Positions 34,656 to 44,304 are shown, counted from the stretch's first letter. The stretch is DNA of 64,000 nt from Streptomyces hygroscopicus subsp. hygroscopicus (GCF_001553455.1 NZ_BBOX01000001.1:105329-169328), one strand, 5' to 3'. Notes: a model not told the origin generated them from the sequence alone. Translations and numbers: made by a program.

Positions 34656-35617
34656 CGGGCGCCTCCGGAGAGCCGGCTGCGCAGCCGCGGGTCGACGATC
34701 CGCTGGACGAGGTCGGCGAGGAAGCCGATGAGCAGCACCGCGAGGGTGGACACGAACAGCACGCCCTGGATCACCGGGTAGTCGTGCTGGGTGATGCCGG
34801 TGGCCAGCAGCGAGCCGAGGCCGGGCAGTGCGTATACGGACTCCACGACGACGGCGCCCAGCAGGGTCGAGGCGAGTTCGATGCCGAGGATGGAGATGAC
34901 GGGTACGGAGGCGTTGCGCAGGCCGTGCCGCCACATGGCGGTGCCGAAGCTCTCGCCGAGGGCGCGAGCGGTGCGCAGGTAGTCGCTGCCCAGGACGTCG
35001 AGGGTGGCGGAGCGGACGTACCGGATGAGGGAGGCGCTCATCACCAGGGCGATGGTGACGACCGGCAGGACCAGGGAGCGGATCGCGTCGGCGGGTGCCG
35101 CCCAGCCGTCCTGCGGGAAGCCGCCGGAGGGCAGCCAGCCGGCGTTCAACGCGAACACCGCGATGAGGATCATGCCGAGCCAGAACACCGGGACGGCGAT
35201 GCCGAGCTGGGAGACGCCGCTGAGCAGGGCGCCGTACCAGGTGCGGCGGTGGTACGCGGCGACGAACCCGGCGGGGACGGCGATGAGGATCGCGAGGACG
35301 AACGCGGCCAGGGTGAGCGGCACGGTGACGTTCAGGCGGGCCGTCACCTCGGGACCGACGGGCAGCGAGCTGACGAAGGAGGTGCCGAGGTCACCGCTCG
35401 CCAGCTGCCCGAACCAGTGGGTGAACTGCTCGGGCAGCGGCCGGTCGGAGCCGATGGAGCGGCGGGCCGCGGCGATCTGCTCGGGGCCGGCACCGACCGA
35501 CGTCAGGGCGTTGGCCGGGTCACCGGGCAGCATGCGCAGCAGCACGAACAGCACCACGCTCGCCAGGACCAGCGACACGGCCAGGAAGGCGAGCCGGCGC
35601 AACAGGTAGCGGCCCAT
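34652..35617 (-). CDS. Peptide/nickel ABC importer permease (DppB/OppB type)
   Basis: A 321-residue permease. MGRYLLRRLAFLAVSLVLASVVLFVLLRMLPGDPA is the typical DppB start, GDLGTSFVSSLPVGPEV follows, and the EAA loop is DYLRTARALGESFGTAMWRHGLRNASVPVISILG. ATG at 35615-35617 shares one base with the stop of the binding-protein gene (TGATG), so the genes are co-translated. Confidence 0.9.
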   Translation of the reverse strand: MGRYLLRRLAFLAVSLVLASVVLFVLLRMLPGDPANALTSVGAGPEQIAAARRSIGSDRPLPEQFTHWFGQLASGDLGTSFVSSLPVGPEVTARLNVTVPLTLAAFVLAILIAVPAGFVAAYHRRTWYGALLSGVSQLGIAVPVFWLGMILIAVFALNAGWLPSGGFPQDGWAAPADAIRSLVLPVVTIALVMSASLIRYVRSATLDVLGSDYLRTARALGESFGTAMWRHGLRNASVPVISILGIELASTLLGAVVVESVYALPGLGSLLATGITQHDYPVIQGVLFVSTLAVLLIGFLADLVQRIVDPRLRSRLSGGAR

Positions 35618-37134
35618 CAGCCCTTCTTCTTGATGTCGTAGGCGTAGAACTGGGCGTTCAGGCCGTTGAGCGGGTAGCCGGAGAGCTTGCTGCTGGCCAC
35701 CACGATCTGCGGGTACAGGTACAGCCAGTCGCTGGCCGCGTCCTCGGCGGTCTTGCGGTTGGCCTTCTTCAGCAGTGCGGTCTGCTGGGCGGTGGTGGAT
35801 GCCTCCTCGGCCTGCTTGATCCACGCGGTGACGTGCTTGTCGTCGTAGCCCCAGTAGAAGTCGGGGTTGCCGTACCAGACGAGGTCACGGTCGTTGACGT
35901 GTTCCTGGAGCGTCGCGGTGAAGTCGTGGTTCTGGTAGACCTTCGTGTACCACTGGTCGGACGTGATCGTGTTGATCTTGACGGTGATGCCGACCTTGGC
36001 GAGTTCGGACTTGATGAACGTCGCGGCCGTCGGGTGCGGGTCGTAGTTGGGGGTGTCGAGGGTGAAGGCGAAGCCGTCCCGGTAGCCGGCCTCGGCGAGC
36101 AGCCTCTTCGCCTTCTTCACGTTGTAGGCGTTGACGTCGGTGAGGTCCTCGTACCACGGGTCGGTGGGCGGCACCATCGAGCCGATGAGCCGGCCGTAGT
36201 CGCCCCAGACGGAGTGGAGCAGCTTCTTGTCGTCGATGGCGGCGGAGACGGCCTGCCGGACCTTGACGTTGTTGAAGGGCTTGGCCTTGTCGTTGAAGGC
36301 CAGCAGCAGCTTGGTGGTGGAGTCGCCGTCGTTGACCTTGTAGTTCTGGTTGTTCTTGAACTGGTCCAGGGCGTCGGGCGACTGCTCGCCGGTGACCACG
36401 TCGACGGCGTTGGTCATCAGCGCGTTGTTCAGGGCCGTGGCGTTCTTGTAGTAGTGGAAGACGACTTTCTTGTTGGCGGCGGCGTCGCCCCAGTAGTCCG
36501 CGAACCGGTCCAGGCTGAGGGCCGAGCCGCGGGTCCACTTGGCGAGGGTGTAGGGGCCGGTGCCGTCCTCGGTCGTCTTGAGGTTCTTCGCCTCGGAGTT
36601 GATGATCCAGACGTAGGACAGGTTGTAGACGAAGGAGATCGACTTCTGCGACAGCGTGACCTTCACGGTCTTCGCGTCGGGCGTGGCGATGTGCTTGACG
36701 ACTTTCAGGTTGCTCTTGCGGGCGGACTGGGAGTCGTCGGCGAGGACCTTCTCCAGGCTGTACTTGACGTCGGCACTGGTGAGTTTCTTGCCACTGTGGA
36801 ACCTCACGCCGTCGCGGAGGGTGAAGGTGTACGTCAGGCCGTCGTCGCTGACCTTGTAGTTCTCGGCGAGGAGCTTCTCCACGTCGCCGTCGTCGGTGAG
36901 CTTGAACAGTCCTTCGTACACGTTGCCGTTGAGGGCCTCGGTGACGCCCTGGCCGCCTCCGGCGGTGTTGTCGAGGTTCTGCGGTTCGTAGAGCGAACCG
37001 ATGTTGACCGTGGCGTCCTTGTCCCAGGCGCCGCCGGAGGAGCCGGAACTGCTGGATCCGCCGCAGGCGGTGAGGGCCACGGAGAGAGCCGCGACGGTGG
37101 TGGCGGCGTACAGGGACGTCTTCTTGAGGCTCAT
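35617..37134 (-). CDS. Extracellular solute-binding lipoprotein, family 5
   Basis: A 505-residue lipoprotein. The signal peptide ends in the lipobox LTAC with Cys24 as lipid anchor, followed by a Ser/Gly linker. VNIGSLYEPQNLDN, YTFTLRDGVRFHSGKKLTSADVKYSLEK and KVRQAVSAAIDDKKLLHSVWGDYGRLIGSMVPP are family 5 (DppA/OppA/NikA) blocks. It delivers oligopeptides, nickel chelates or similar solutes to the permeases encoded downstream. Its ATG overlaps the upstream DUF1684 stop (ATGA). Confidence 0.92.
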   Translation of the reverse strand: MSLKKTSLYAATTVAALSVALTACGGSSSSGSSGGAWDKDATVNIGSLYEPQNLDNTAGGGQGVTEALNGNVYEGLFKLTDDGDVEKLLAENYKVSDDGLTYTFTLRDGVRFHSGKKLTSADVKYSLEKVLADDSQSARKSNLKVVKHIATPDAKTVKVTLSQKSISFVYNLSYVWIINSEAKNLKTTEDGTGPYTLAKWTRGSALSLDRFADYWGDAAANKKVVFHYYKNATALNNALMTNAVDVVTGEQSPDALDQFKNNQNYKVNDGDSTTKLLLAFNDKAKPFNNVKVRQAVSAAIDDKKLLHSVWGDYGRLIGSMVPPTDPWYEDLTDVNAYNVKKAKRLLAEAGYRDGFAFTLDTPNYDPHPTAATFIKSELAKVGITVKINTITSDQWYTKVYQNHDFTATLQEHVNDRDLVWYGNPDFYWGYDDKHVTAWIKQAEEASTTAQQTALLKKANRKTAEDAASDWLYLYPQIVVASSKLSGYPLNGLNAQFYAYDIKKKG

Positions 37135-37910
37135 GGCGTACGGGTGCTTTCGTGCTGCGGGGCGGGAGAGGGAGTCGGTCGGTGCTGTCCGGGGAAGCCG
37201 TCGCGGAAGACGGGGAGCTTCTCGCCGGCCTCGACGGGCAGGTGGAAGCGGTTCTGCCGCGGCGGCATCGGACAGTTGTACTGATCCGAGAACCCGCAGG
37301 GCGGTACGAAGGCCCGGTTGAAGTCGAGGATCACGCGGTGTTCGTCGTCGGTGCGCTCGACGAAGAGGAAGCGCCCGGCGCCGTAGGTGCTGTCACCGTT
37401 GGTGGGATCGCCGAAGACGAGGAGCAGGCTGCCGTCGTCGTCGAAGGCGCTCAGGGTGTAGTCGCGCCCGTCGACGGTGACGGCGATATCGCCGGGCACG
37501 ACGAGGTCGCGGGTGCCGCCGTTGTCCCGGATGTGCTCGAAGGCGACGCGGCGGGCGCCGGGGACCGGGGTGTAGGCGGCCTCGAGGACCCAGGCGGGGT
37601 CATAGTCGAAGACGTCCACGTGGTCGAAGGCGGTCAGGGCCGGCGCCGCGGAGTCCCAGAAGCGCAGGCCGTGCTCGGGCTCTCCGGTGACCGGGTCAGT
37701 GCGGGTGAGCGTGGTGACGGTCACGGTGTCCGGGCAGCCGGTCCGGGCCGCGTCCGCGTCGGGGCGGTCCCCCGCCGGGAGCCAGCGGGTCTCGACGAGG
37801 GCGAGGTTGCCCGTGGCGGCGGTGAGCGCCGCGCGGCGCCCGGCACACCAGTCCTTCCAGCGTTCCTCGGGGTCGACGGGGGCTACGGCGGCGGGGGCGG
37901 GCTGGTGCAC
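37131..37910 (-). CDS. DUF1684 protein, first gene of the importer operon
   Basis: A 259-residue cytoplasmic protein. The C-terminal half has the DUF1684 core: GRFLFVERTDDEHRVILDFNRAFVPPCGFSDQYNCPMPPRQNRFHLPVEAGEK. No enzymatic motif is visible. It starts with GTG at 37908-37910 and no good ribosome site is seen. Coupling to the solute-binding lipoprotein suggests a role connected with the imported compound, but the function is unknown. Confidence 0.82.
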   Translation of the reverse strand: MHQPAPAAVAPVDPEERWKDWCAGRRAALTAATGNLALVETRWLPAGDRPDADAARTGCPDTVTVTTLTRTDPVTGEPEHGLRFWDSAAPALTAFDHVDVFDYDPAWVLEAAYTPVPGARRVAFEHIRDNGGTRDLVVPGDIAVTVDGRDYTLSAFDDDGSLLLVFGDPTNGDSTYGAGRFLFVERTDDEHRVILDFNRAFVPPCGFSDQYNCPMPPRQNRFHLPVEAGEKLPVFRDGFPGQHRPTPSPAPQHESTRTP

Positions 37911-37954
37911 TGCATGCTCATTCGGCTAGGAGGACGGCCGTCAACGACAGAGCG

Positions 37955-38617
37955 TTAATGCATGGCCAAAGCAACCCCTTTATCGTCCATAAGCGAATCT
38001 AATGTCAAACATGCGTTTCGCATGGTGAGACGTCCGGTCGGCGCGGAGGGCGGCCCGGCCCAACTCGTTCGAGGCCGTACAGGAAACCGCGCACCTCCGG
38101 GGGGTGTGAGCGCCCGGCTGTCGGCGTTGAGCACCAGGCGGATCCAGCCCGGTTCCTCGTCGTCGATCACCAGGAAGAACGTCTCGCCCTCCGTGAACTC
38201 GTGCGGCGCGACCACCGTGTCCGCCATCGCCGTGCGCAACGCGGCACCGGACACCACGGGCGCCGGTCCCCCGGCCGCCTCGGGCAGGCCGTGCCCCGCC
38301 CGGATGTCGTTGAAGCAGTACGACAGGTCGACGGGGGCGCCCCGCTCGCGGGCGACCGCGTCGAACAGGTCCGCCACCTCGTCCGGGTCGTACAGGCCGT
38401 TGGCGTAGGCGACGGTGGACGCGGCCAAGGCGCGCCGCGCGATGTCCTCGACGCGCTCACCGCTCAGGTCGATGGTCGCGGCGACCTCGGCGTTCCTGGC
38501 CGGAGAAACGCACTCCTCCCCCGGGTCAACCGGTACCCGGACGAATCGTTCGGGACCAGCCATTCGACAAGGCGCCGGCGAACCGGCCGCCACCGCGACA
38601 ATGCCCGGCATCCGCAT
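37955..38617 (-). pseudogene. NRPS-type condensation-domain remnant
   Basis: Residues about 45-175 of this 220-residue frame (IARRALAASTVAYANGLYDPDEVADLF, then ERGAPVDLSYCFNDIRAG, then FFLVIDDEEPGWIRLVLNADSRAL) match the middle of condensation-domain-like proteins of Streptomyces (pattern A...AYYDPDE...V..ERG..VDLSCFFNDRR). The HHxxxDG catalytic half and the C-terminal latch are absent, and the ends are unlike the family. The 3' end continues into AT-richer sequence. This is a remnant or highly diverged short form; the match is from memory. Confidence 0.5.
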
Positions 38618-39087
38618 AATCCACTCAAGGTTTAATTTTGATCCAGCCCTTGGTTTTCACCCTTGCGGGGCAGGCTTTCGTTTTTCTCGGAAAACCAGTA
38701 CCGTCCATGCGGCGGCCGACCCGCACCCCCCTGCTCTGCCGTGTGAAACCCGATGACTCAGACCCGTACGACAACTCACGACGCCACAGATATGCCATCT
38801 GAGCAGGGCCGGGGCCGGTTCGGCCCGGTGTGCCGCGGCCCGGCCCCGCCACCTTGTCGCGCGCCGGTGGACGTATGGGCCTCCCCCGCGAAGCACATCG
38901 CTAGGCCGCGCCCGCTTCCCGCGGCATCCAGTCGACGGCTCGATGAATTGTGAACCGTTCCGGAAAAACCCCGCGCACCAGCCCGGGATTTTCGAGAAAT
39001 CATGGCCGAAAACCCTGGCCGACAATAATTTCCGGGCCGTCCCGGCCGCAGGCGCGGCCCGGCCCCGACCCAGAGAATGGAGTGCCG
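38618..39087. other. AT-richer divergent gap before the ABC exporter
   Basis: No gene is supported. The stretch around 38630-38700 is clearly less GC-rich than its surroundings, with runs of T and A, and likely holds promoters for the exporter operon (plus strand) and the condensation remnant (minus strand). Confidence 0.5.
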
Positions 39088-40902
39088 ATGACCGCCGAGA
39101 CCGTCCCCGAGGGGAAGGATCCGGCCGACCGTGTGCCCCGCTGGCTGCTGGCGCAGATGCGGCCGTTCCGGCCGTACATCGCCCTGCATATTCTGGGCAG
39201 CCTCGTCTGGCAGTCGCTGAACGCGGCGATCCCCCTGGTCATCGGCCTGGCCTTCGACGCGGTCCTCGACCATGGCGGCGACGCACCGGACTTCGGCACC
39301 TTCCACGCCATCGTCGCCGGTCTGCTGGCGCTCGTGCTCGTGCGGGCCGTGGGCGGCATCGTGGCCACCTACTGCCTGGAGTCCTTCGCCAGCGGGCTGG
39401 AGCGCCAGGCGCGTGCCCAGGTCTTCGCCAGCCTGCTGCGCAAGAGCCAGGGCTACTTCAACCGGCGGCGCGTCGGTGATCTGTCCGCCCGAGCCACCGG
39501 CGACGCCGAGTCACTGAACCTGATGGTGTCGCCCGGGTTCGACATGGCGGTCGACCTGGCGCTGAACGTCCTGATGCCGATCGTTTTCGTCGCCCTGGTC
39601 GATCCGCGGCTGCTGCTGTTCCCGGTCGCCTTCGTCCTGTTGTTCGCGGTAGCGCTCGCCGAGCACGGACGGCGCCTGGAACCCGTGTCCGACCTGGCCC
39701 GGGAACGCTTCGGCGACATGACGGCCCAGGCCACCGAGAGCATCGCCGGAGTCGAGGTGGTCGAGTCGACCGGCGGAGCCGGACAGGAGCGCGGCCGGTT
39801 CGCCGAACTGGCCACGGCCTACCGGGACGCCTCCGAGCGCCAGATCCGCACCCAGGCGCTGTCCCTGCCACCACTGCTGCTGGCCCTCGCCACCGCCGGC
39901 GCCCTGGTGCACTCGGTGCTCCTGCTGCGCGCGGGCTCGCTGAGCATCGGCGAACTCGTCGCCGTGCTCGGGCTGATGGGAACCCTGCGGGCGCCCACCC
40001 AGCTCGCCTCCTTCAGCATCGGGCTCATCTATCTCGGCTTGGCCGGAGCGCAGCGCATCAAGGAGGTCGTCGACGACCCGGACGGCGAGGACGAGACGGG
40101 CGGCCGGCACGCCGCGGCCATCACCGGGGATGTCGCCATGGAGCACGTCACCTTCGGCTACGAACCCGGCAAGCCGGTGCTGTCCGACGTGTCGTTCCGG
40201 GTGGCGGCCGGCACCACCGTGGCCATCGTCGGCGCCACGGGCAGCGGCAAGTCCACGCTGCTGCATCTGCTGAACCGCACCTACGTCCCCGACGAGGGAC
40301 GCGTCCTGATCGACGGTGTCGCCACCACCGACTGGGGCACAAGGTCACTGCGTTCGCAGATCGCGGTCATCGAGCAGGACGTGGTGCTGTTCTCCCGCAC
40401 CATCGCCGAGAACCTCGCACTCGACGCGGAGACCGGCGCCGACCGCGCCAGGCTGGAGGCCGCGGCCCGCACCGCGCAGGCCCACGACTTCATCATGGCG
40501 AGCCAGGACGGCTACGACACCGTCCTCGGCGAACGCGGGGTCACCCTGTCCGGAGGGCAGCGCCAGCGCCTCGCCATCGCCCGCGCACTGGTGGCCGACC
40601 CTCGCATCCTCGCCGTGGACGACGCGACCAGCGCCGTCGACGCCGCCACCGAACACGATCTGCAACGCGCCATGCGGCAGGCCTCGGCCGGGCGCACCAC
40701 GTTCCTCATCACCCCCAGGCTGTCCCGTATCCGTGCCGCGCACCACATCCTCGTCCTGGACGCCGGCCGGATCGTCGGCCAGGGCAGCCACGAACAGCTC
40801 CTGCGGGACTGCTCGTTCTACCGTCGGATCTTCGCGCCCTACCTGGACGAGCCGGCCCCCGCCGGCCCGGCCCCCGTGGGAGCCAAGGAGGAGAGCCACT
40901 GA
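39088..40902 (+). CDS. ABC exporter half-transporter with degenerate ATP site
   Basis: A 604-residue fused membrane/ATPase protein: six membrane segments in residues 25-330 and the nucleotide-binding domain in 350-590. Walker A GATGSGKST starts at about 382 and the signature LSGGQRQRLAIARA at about 487. The residue after Walker B is Asp512 (AVDDATSAVD) instead of the catalytic Glu, and the switch His is replaced by Pro543 (TPRLSRI for AHRLS). It is thus the non-catalytic half of a heterodimer. ATG at 39088 has GGAG 6 nt upstream. It is coupled to the next gene by TGATG. Confidence 0.9.
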   Translation: MTAETVPEGKDPADRVPRWLLAQMRPFRPYIALHILGSLVWQSLNAAIPLVIGLAFDAVLDHGGDAPDFGTFHAIVAGLLALVLVRAVGGIVATYCLESFASGLERQARAQVFASLLRKSQGYFNRRRVGDLSARATGDAESLNLMVSPGFDMAVDLALNVLMPIVFVALVDPRLLLFPVAFVLLFAVALAEHGRRLEPVSDLARERFGDMTAQATESIAGVEVVESTGGAGQERGRFAELATAYRDASERQIRTQALSLPPLLLALATAGALVHSVLLLRAGSLSIGELVAVLGLMGTLRAPTQLASFSIGLIYLGLAGAQRIKEVVDDPDGEDETGGRHAAAITGDVAMEHVTFGYEPGKPVLSDVSFRVAAGTTVAIVGATGSGKSTLLHLLNRTYVPDEGRVLIDGVATTDWGTRSLRSQIAVIEQDVVLFSRTIAENLALDAETGADRARLEAAARTAQAHDFIMASQDGYDTVLGERGVTLSGGQRQRLAIARALVADPRILAVDDATSAVDAATEHDLQRAMRQASAGRTTFLITPRLSRIRAAHHILVLDAGRIVGQGSHEQLLRDCSFYRRIFAPYLDEPAPAGPAPVGAKEESH

Positions 40903-42737
40903 TGGCGCACTTGCTGGAGGGCATCGAGCCGGACGGCTACGGCCGCCGCTACCGCGACCGCGAACTGGCCCGCCGCATCGCCCCCTCCTTCCACGGCAGG
41001 GGCGGAACGGTGGCCTTCGTGACCGCCGCCGTGGTCATCGCCGCCGCCGCGGGCAGCGCCGTCCCCCTGCTGCTGGCCAGGACCGTCGACTCGGCCCTGA
41101 ACGACGGCGACAGCGGGGTGGCGTGGCTCGTCACGGCCGTGCTCGGCGCGGGCATCATCGCCTGGCTGTGCACGTATCTGCAGGAGCGCGCGGCGGGAAG
41201 ACTGGTCTGTGACGTCGTCCTCGGCCTGCGCAAGCGCGTCTTCGACGCGGCCATGCGCCAGGACATGTCCTTCCACGACTCCCACGCCACCGGCGCGGTG
41301 GTCAGCCGGGTCACCAACGACACGCAGGCCTTCGCGACGCTGATCAACCTGGTGCTCAGCCTCCTCGGGCACGTGCTGATGATCGTGATCCTGCTGGCCG
41401 CCCTCTTCCTGATCAATGTGGCGCTGGCCCTGGTGACGGCCCTGGTCGCCGCGGTCATCGTCGCCGTCAGCCTCGCCTTCCGGCGCGCCGCGCGCAGCGC
41501 CTCCCTGCGGCAGCAGGAGGCGCTGGCCGAGGTCAACGGCTATGTCCAGGAGACCCTGCGCGGCATCGCCGTGGCCCGCAACCACAGCCACCAGCAGGCC
41601 GCGCAGCGCGGACTCGACGAGGTCAACCACCGCTGGTTCCGGACGAGCGTGCGGCTGAACCGCATGTTCAGCGGCATCTTCCCGCTGCTGATCTCCTTGA
41701 CCGGCCTGGGCACGGTGGCCGTGGTCCTGGTCGGCGGCCACGGCGTGGACTCCGGCAGCGTGTCGGCCGGCGAATGGGTGCTGTTCCTGGAGGCGCTGGC
41801 CCTGTTCTGGTCGCCGCTCACCAGCATCGCCTCCTTCTGGAGCCAGCTCCAGCAGGGCCTGGCCGCGGGAGAGCGGGTCTTCGCGCTGGTCGACCGCGAG
41901 CCCGCGGTACGCCAGCGCGACCGCCTCCCGGTCCCGCGCCTGCGCGGCGAGATCACCCTGCGCGACGTCCACTTCGGCTACGACGACCGGCACCCCGTCC
42001 TCAAGGGCGTGAGCCTCACCATCCCGGCCGGCCGCACCGTGGCGCTCGTCGGACACACCGGGGCCGGCAAGTCCAGCCTGGTGCGGCTGATCATGCGCGC
42101 GTACGAGTTCCAGAAGGGCAGCATCGCGGTCGACGGGCAGGACGTGCGCACCCTGGACCTGGAGCAGTACCGGCGCTGCCTCGGCGTGGTCACACAGACC
42201 CCGTTCCTCTTCTCCGGGACGGTCGCGGAGAACATCGCCCGCGGACGGCCGGGCGCCACTCGCGACGACGTCGAGGCCGCCGCGCGCGCGGTGGCGGGCG
42301 GCGACTGGCCGGCCCAGCTGCCGCAGGGCCTGGACACCGTCACCGACGAGGGCGGACGCAACCTGTCCACCGGCCAACGGCAGATCGTCGCGCTGGCCCG
42401 GGTCTTCCTGCAGCGCGCGCCGGTACTGATCCTGGACGAGGCCACCGCCAGCATCGATCCCCTGACCGAGGCCCAGATCCAGGAGGGCCTGGACGCCCTG
42501 GCCAAGGACCGCACCACCCTCGTCGTCGCCCACCGGCTGCCCACCGTCCGCAAGGCCGACAGGATCGTCGTCGTCGACGACGGACGCATCATCGAGGAGG
42601 GCGACCACACCGGCCTGCTGGCCCGGGACGGGGCCTACCGCCGCCTGTACGACCGGTACTTCCGCCACCAGCGGCCCGACGACGACCCTGCCGACGAGCC
42701 ACACGTGCTGTCCGCCGCCGCCGACAGGAGGCCCTGA
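40902..42737 (+). CDS. ABC exporter half-transporter with catalytic ATP site
   Basis: A 611-residue partner of the preceding protein with the same membrane/ATPase layout. Walker A GHTGAGKSS starts at about 384, Walker B is LILDEATASID with catalytic Glu513, and the switch His is His544 (VAHRLPTV). Its signature is LSTGQ (Thr490 for Gly), the expected weak signature completing the partner's degenerate site, as in LmrCD/TM287-288-like heterodimers. Export of a drug, lipid or peptide is likely; the condensation remnant upstream and the tetracycline-protein remnant downstream hint at antibiotic efflux. Confidence 0.9.
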   Translation: MAHLLEGIEPDGYGRRYRDRELARRIAPSFHGRGGTVAFVTAAVVIAAAAGSAVPLLLARTVDSALNDGDSGVAWLVTAVLGAGIIAWLCTYLQERAAGRLVCDVVLGLRKRVFDAAMRQDMSFHDSHATGAVVSRVTNDTQAFATLINLVLSLLGHVLMIVILLAALFLINVALALVTALVAAVIVAVSLAFRRAARSASLRQQEALAEVNGYVQETLRGIAVARNHSHQQAAQRGLDEVNHRWFRTSVRLNRMFSGIFPLLISLTGLGTVAVVLVGGHGVDSGSVSAGEWVLFLEALALFWSPLTSIASFWSQLQQGLAAGERVFALVDREPAVRQRDRLPVPRLRGEITLRDVHFGYDDRHPVLKGVSLTIPAGRTVALVGHTGAGKSSLVRLIMRAYEFQKGSIAVDGQDVRTLDLEQYRRCLGVVTQTPFLFSGTVAENIARGRPGATRDDVEAAARAVAGGDWPAQLPQGLDTVTDEGGRNLSTGQRQIVALARVFLQRAPVLILDEATASIDPLTEAQIQEGLDALAKDRTTLVVAHRLPTVRKADRIVVVDDGRIIEEGDHTGLLARDGAYRRLYDRYFRHQRPDDDPADEPHVLSAAADRRP

Positions 42738-42740
42738 CCG

Positions 42741-42961
42741 ATGGCCACCCCGACCGGACCCGGGACGGCGCCCGCTCCCGCGACCCTGGACGACGTGCTC
42801 GGCAGCGCACATGCCGATGCCGTCCCCCACGAACGCGAAAACGGCCCCACCCTCGCCGATCCCGGCGGCGCACTGCGGCAGACCCTCGGCGTCCCTCCCG
42901 GCGGCGCGCCCGGCGCCGGTGGCTATGCCGACCGGCCCGCGCCGGGGGGCGTGACGACCGC
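42741..42961 (+). CDS. Unrecognised reading frame directly after the exporter genes (doubtful)
   Basis: ATG at 42741 lies 3 nt after the exporter stop, as expected for a third operon gene, and reads MATPTGPGTAPAPATLDDVL and onward. The frame stays open to about 43115 but is Pro/Gly/Ala-rich with no domain, and from about 42962 a different frame shows a known protein family. It is probably the surviving start of a lost gene. Confidence 0.3.
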
Positions 42962-43160
42962 ATGGCCAAGGACACACGGGCAGGAGCAGAACCTCGGATC
43001 CTCGACAGCACGCTCGCGGAGTCCTTCGGCGTACGGGTCCGCTTCGGCCCGACCCGTACCGTCTGCGTCGAGAAGCCCGTGGGGAGGGCATCGAGAAGCG
43101 CCTGGGGACGGGTGAGGCGCTGATCGAGCTGGACACGCGCACGCACCACCACCTGCTCGT
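42962..43160 (+). pseudogene. Remnant of a tetracycline ribosomal-protection protein (TetM/OtrA-like)
   Basis: One frame reads GAEPRILDSTLAESFGVRV, then RFGPTRTVCVEKPVG. This aligns with the C-terminal domain of Tet(M)-like EF-G paralogues (EVIQATLANDY.I.ISFRETTTICIERPVGTGAA). After PVG the match shifts frame: GTGEALIELDTRTHHHL continues about 20 nt further on. The GTP-binding domain and most of the protein are missing. Alignment is from memory, but the TRTVCVEKPVG block is distinctive. Confidence 0.55.
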
Positions 43161-43173
43161 CAGGACCGGTCCG

Positions 43174-44187
43174 TCAGGCGCTGGCGCGGGTGACCAGGTG
43201 GGTGGGCAGGATCAGCGGGCTGGGGTCCTGTCCGCTGATGAGTGCGACGAGCATGCGCGCCATCTCCCGGCCGAAAGCGGTCAGGGGCTGATGGACGGTG
43301 GTGAGGGGCGGATCGGCGATCTGGGCGACGGCCAGGTCGTCGAAGCCGACCACGGCGACGTCCGCGGGGACCAGTCGGCCGGCCTCGCGCAATGCGCGCA
43401 GCGCTCCCGCGCCCATGTTGTCGTTGGCGGCGAACACCCCGTCCACGTCGGGATGGTTCACCAGCAGCGCGGCCATGGCGGCGGCCCCGCTGGGCTCGGT
43501 GAAATCCCCCTCCTGCGGCGGGAACGGGCCGAGGCCGGCTGCCAGCATGGCGTCCCGGTAGCCCCGGTACCGGGCGCGTCCGGCCTCGGTGTCCAGACGC
43601 CCGCAGATCGCGGCTACGCGAGTCCGGCCGCGCGAGACCAGGTACTCGGTCGCCTCGCGCGCTCCACCGACGTTGTCGACGTCCACGTACCACCGGGGAA
43701 CCGTACCGACCGGGCGTCCGCCGAACACGACGGGAATCTCCGCCTCCTCGGCCATACGGGCCAGCGGATCGTCCTCACGCAGCGCCATCAGCATGACGCC
43801 GTCGGCGCCTTTGGAGCGAACGAGCCCCTCCACCCGCTTGCGGCTCCGGTCGGAAGCGGCCAGACACAGCATCAGATGCAGATCGGCCTCCTCCAGAGCT
43901 GCCGACGCTCCCACGATCACCTGGGCGAAGAACGGATCCGCGAAGATCGACGGGTCCTCTCCCGAGACGACCAGGGCGGCCGCTCCTGTCTGACGGGTGG
44001 CCAGGGCGCGGGCGGTCGGATTGGGGACGTAACCGAGTTGCCGGACGGCCCGCTCGACCGCCTCCCGTTTGGCGCGGCTGACGTGCGGTGCGTTGTTGAT
44101 CGCGCGGGAGGCCACGGAGCGGGAGACGCCGGCGAGTTCGGTCACCTCGTCGAGCGTCGGCTGCCGACGCGGCGCGTCTTCCGCCAT
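43174..44187 (-). CDS. cebR: LacI-family repressor of cellulose/cellobiose use (CebR-like)
   Basis: A 337-residue repressor. The LacI helix-turn-helix covers residues 10-60 (PTLDEVTELAGVSRSVASRAINNAPHVSRAKREAVERAVRQLGYVPN), followed by a periplasmic-binding-protein-like effector domain (LVVSGEDPSIFADPFFAQVIVG, VFAANDNMGAGALRAL, VVGFDDLAVAQIADPPLTTVHQP). Perfect CebR-type operators TGGGAGCGCTCCCA lie between it and the cellulase gene, so it most likely represses cellulase, and itself, until cello-oligosaccharides are present. Confidence 0.85.
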   Translation of the reverse strand: MAEDAPRRQPTLDEVTELAGVSRSVASRAINNAPHVSRAKREAVERAVRQLGYVPNPTARALATRQTGAAALVVSGEDPSIFADPFFAQVIVGASAALEEADLHLMLCLAASDRSRKRVEGLVRSKGADGVMLMALREDDPLARMAEEAEIPVVFGGRPVGTVPRWYVDVDNVGGAREATEYLVSRGRTRVAAICGRLDTEAGRARYRGYRDAMLAAGLGPFPPQEGDFTEPSGAAAMAALLVNHPDVDGVFAANDNMGAGALRALREAGRLVPADVAVVGFDDLAVAQIADPPLTTVHQPLTAFGREMARMLVALISGQDPSPLILPTHLVTRASA

Positions 44188-44304
44188 GAGTCATGAGCCC
44201 TTCCCCCTCGATCGGACGGGAAGCGTCTCACCCCGGCTCATGCCCCTGCCAACCCGCCGGTGGGCGCCGGAGGACGGGCATGGAGCCCTCGGGAACCGGA
44301 AGGT

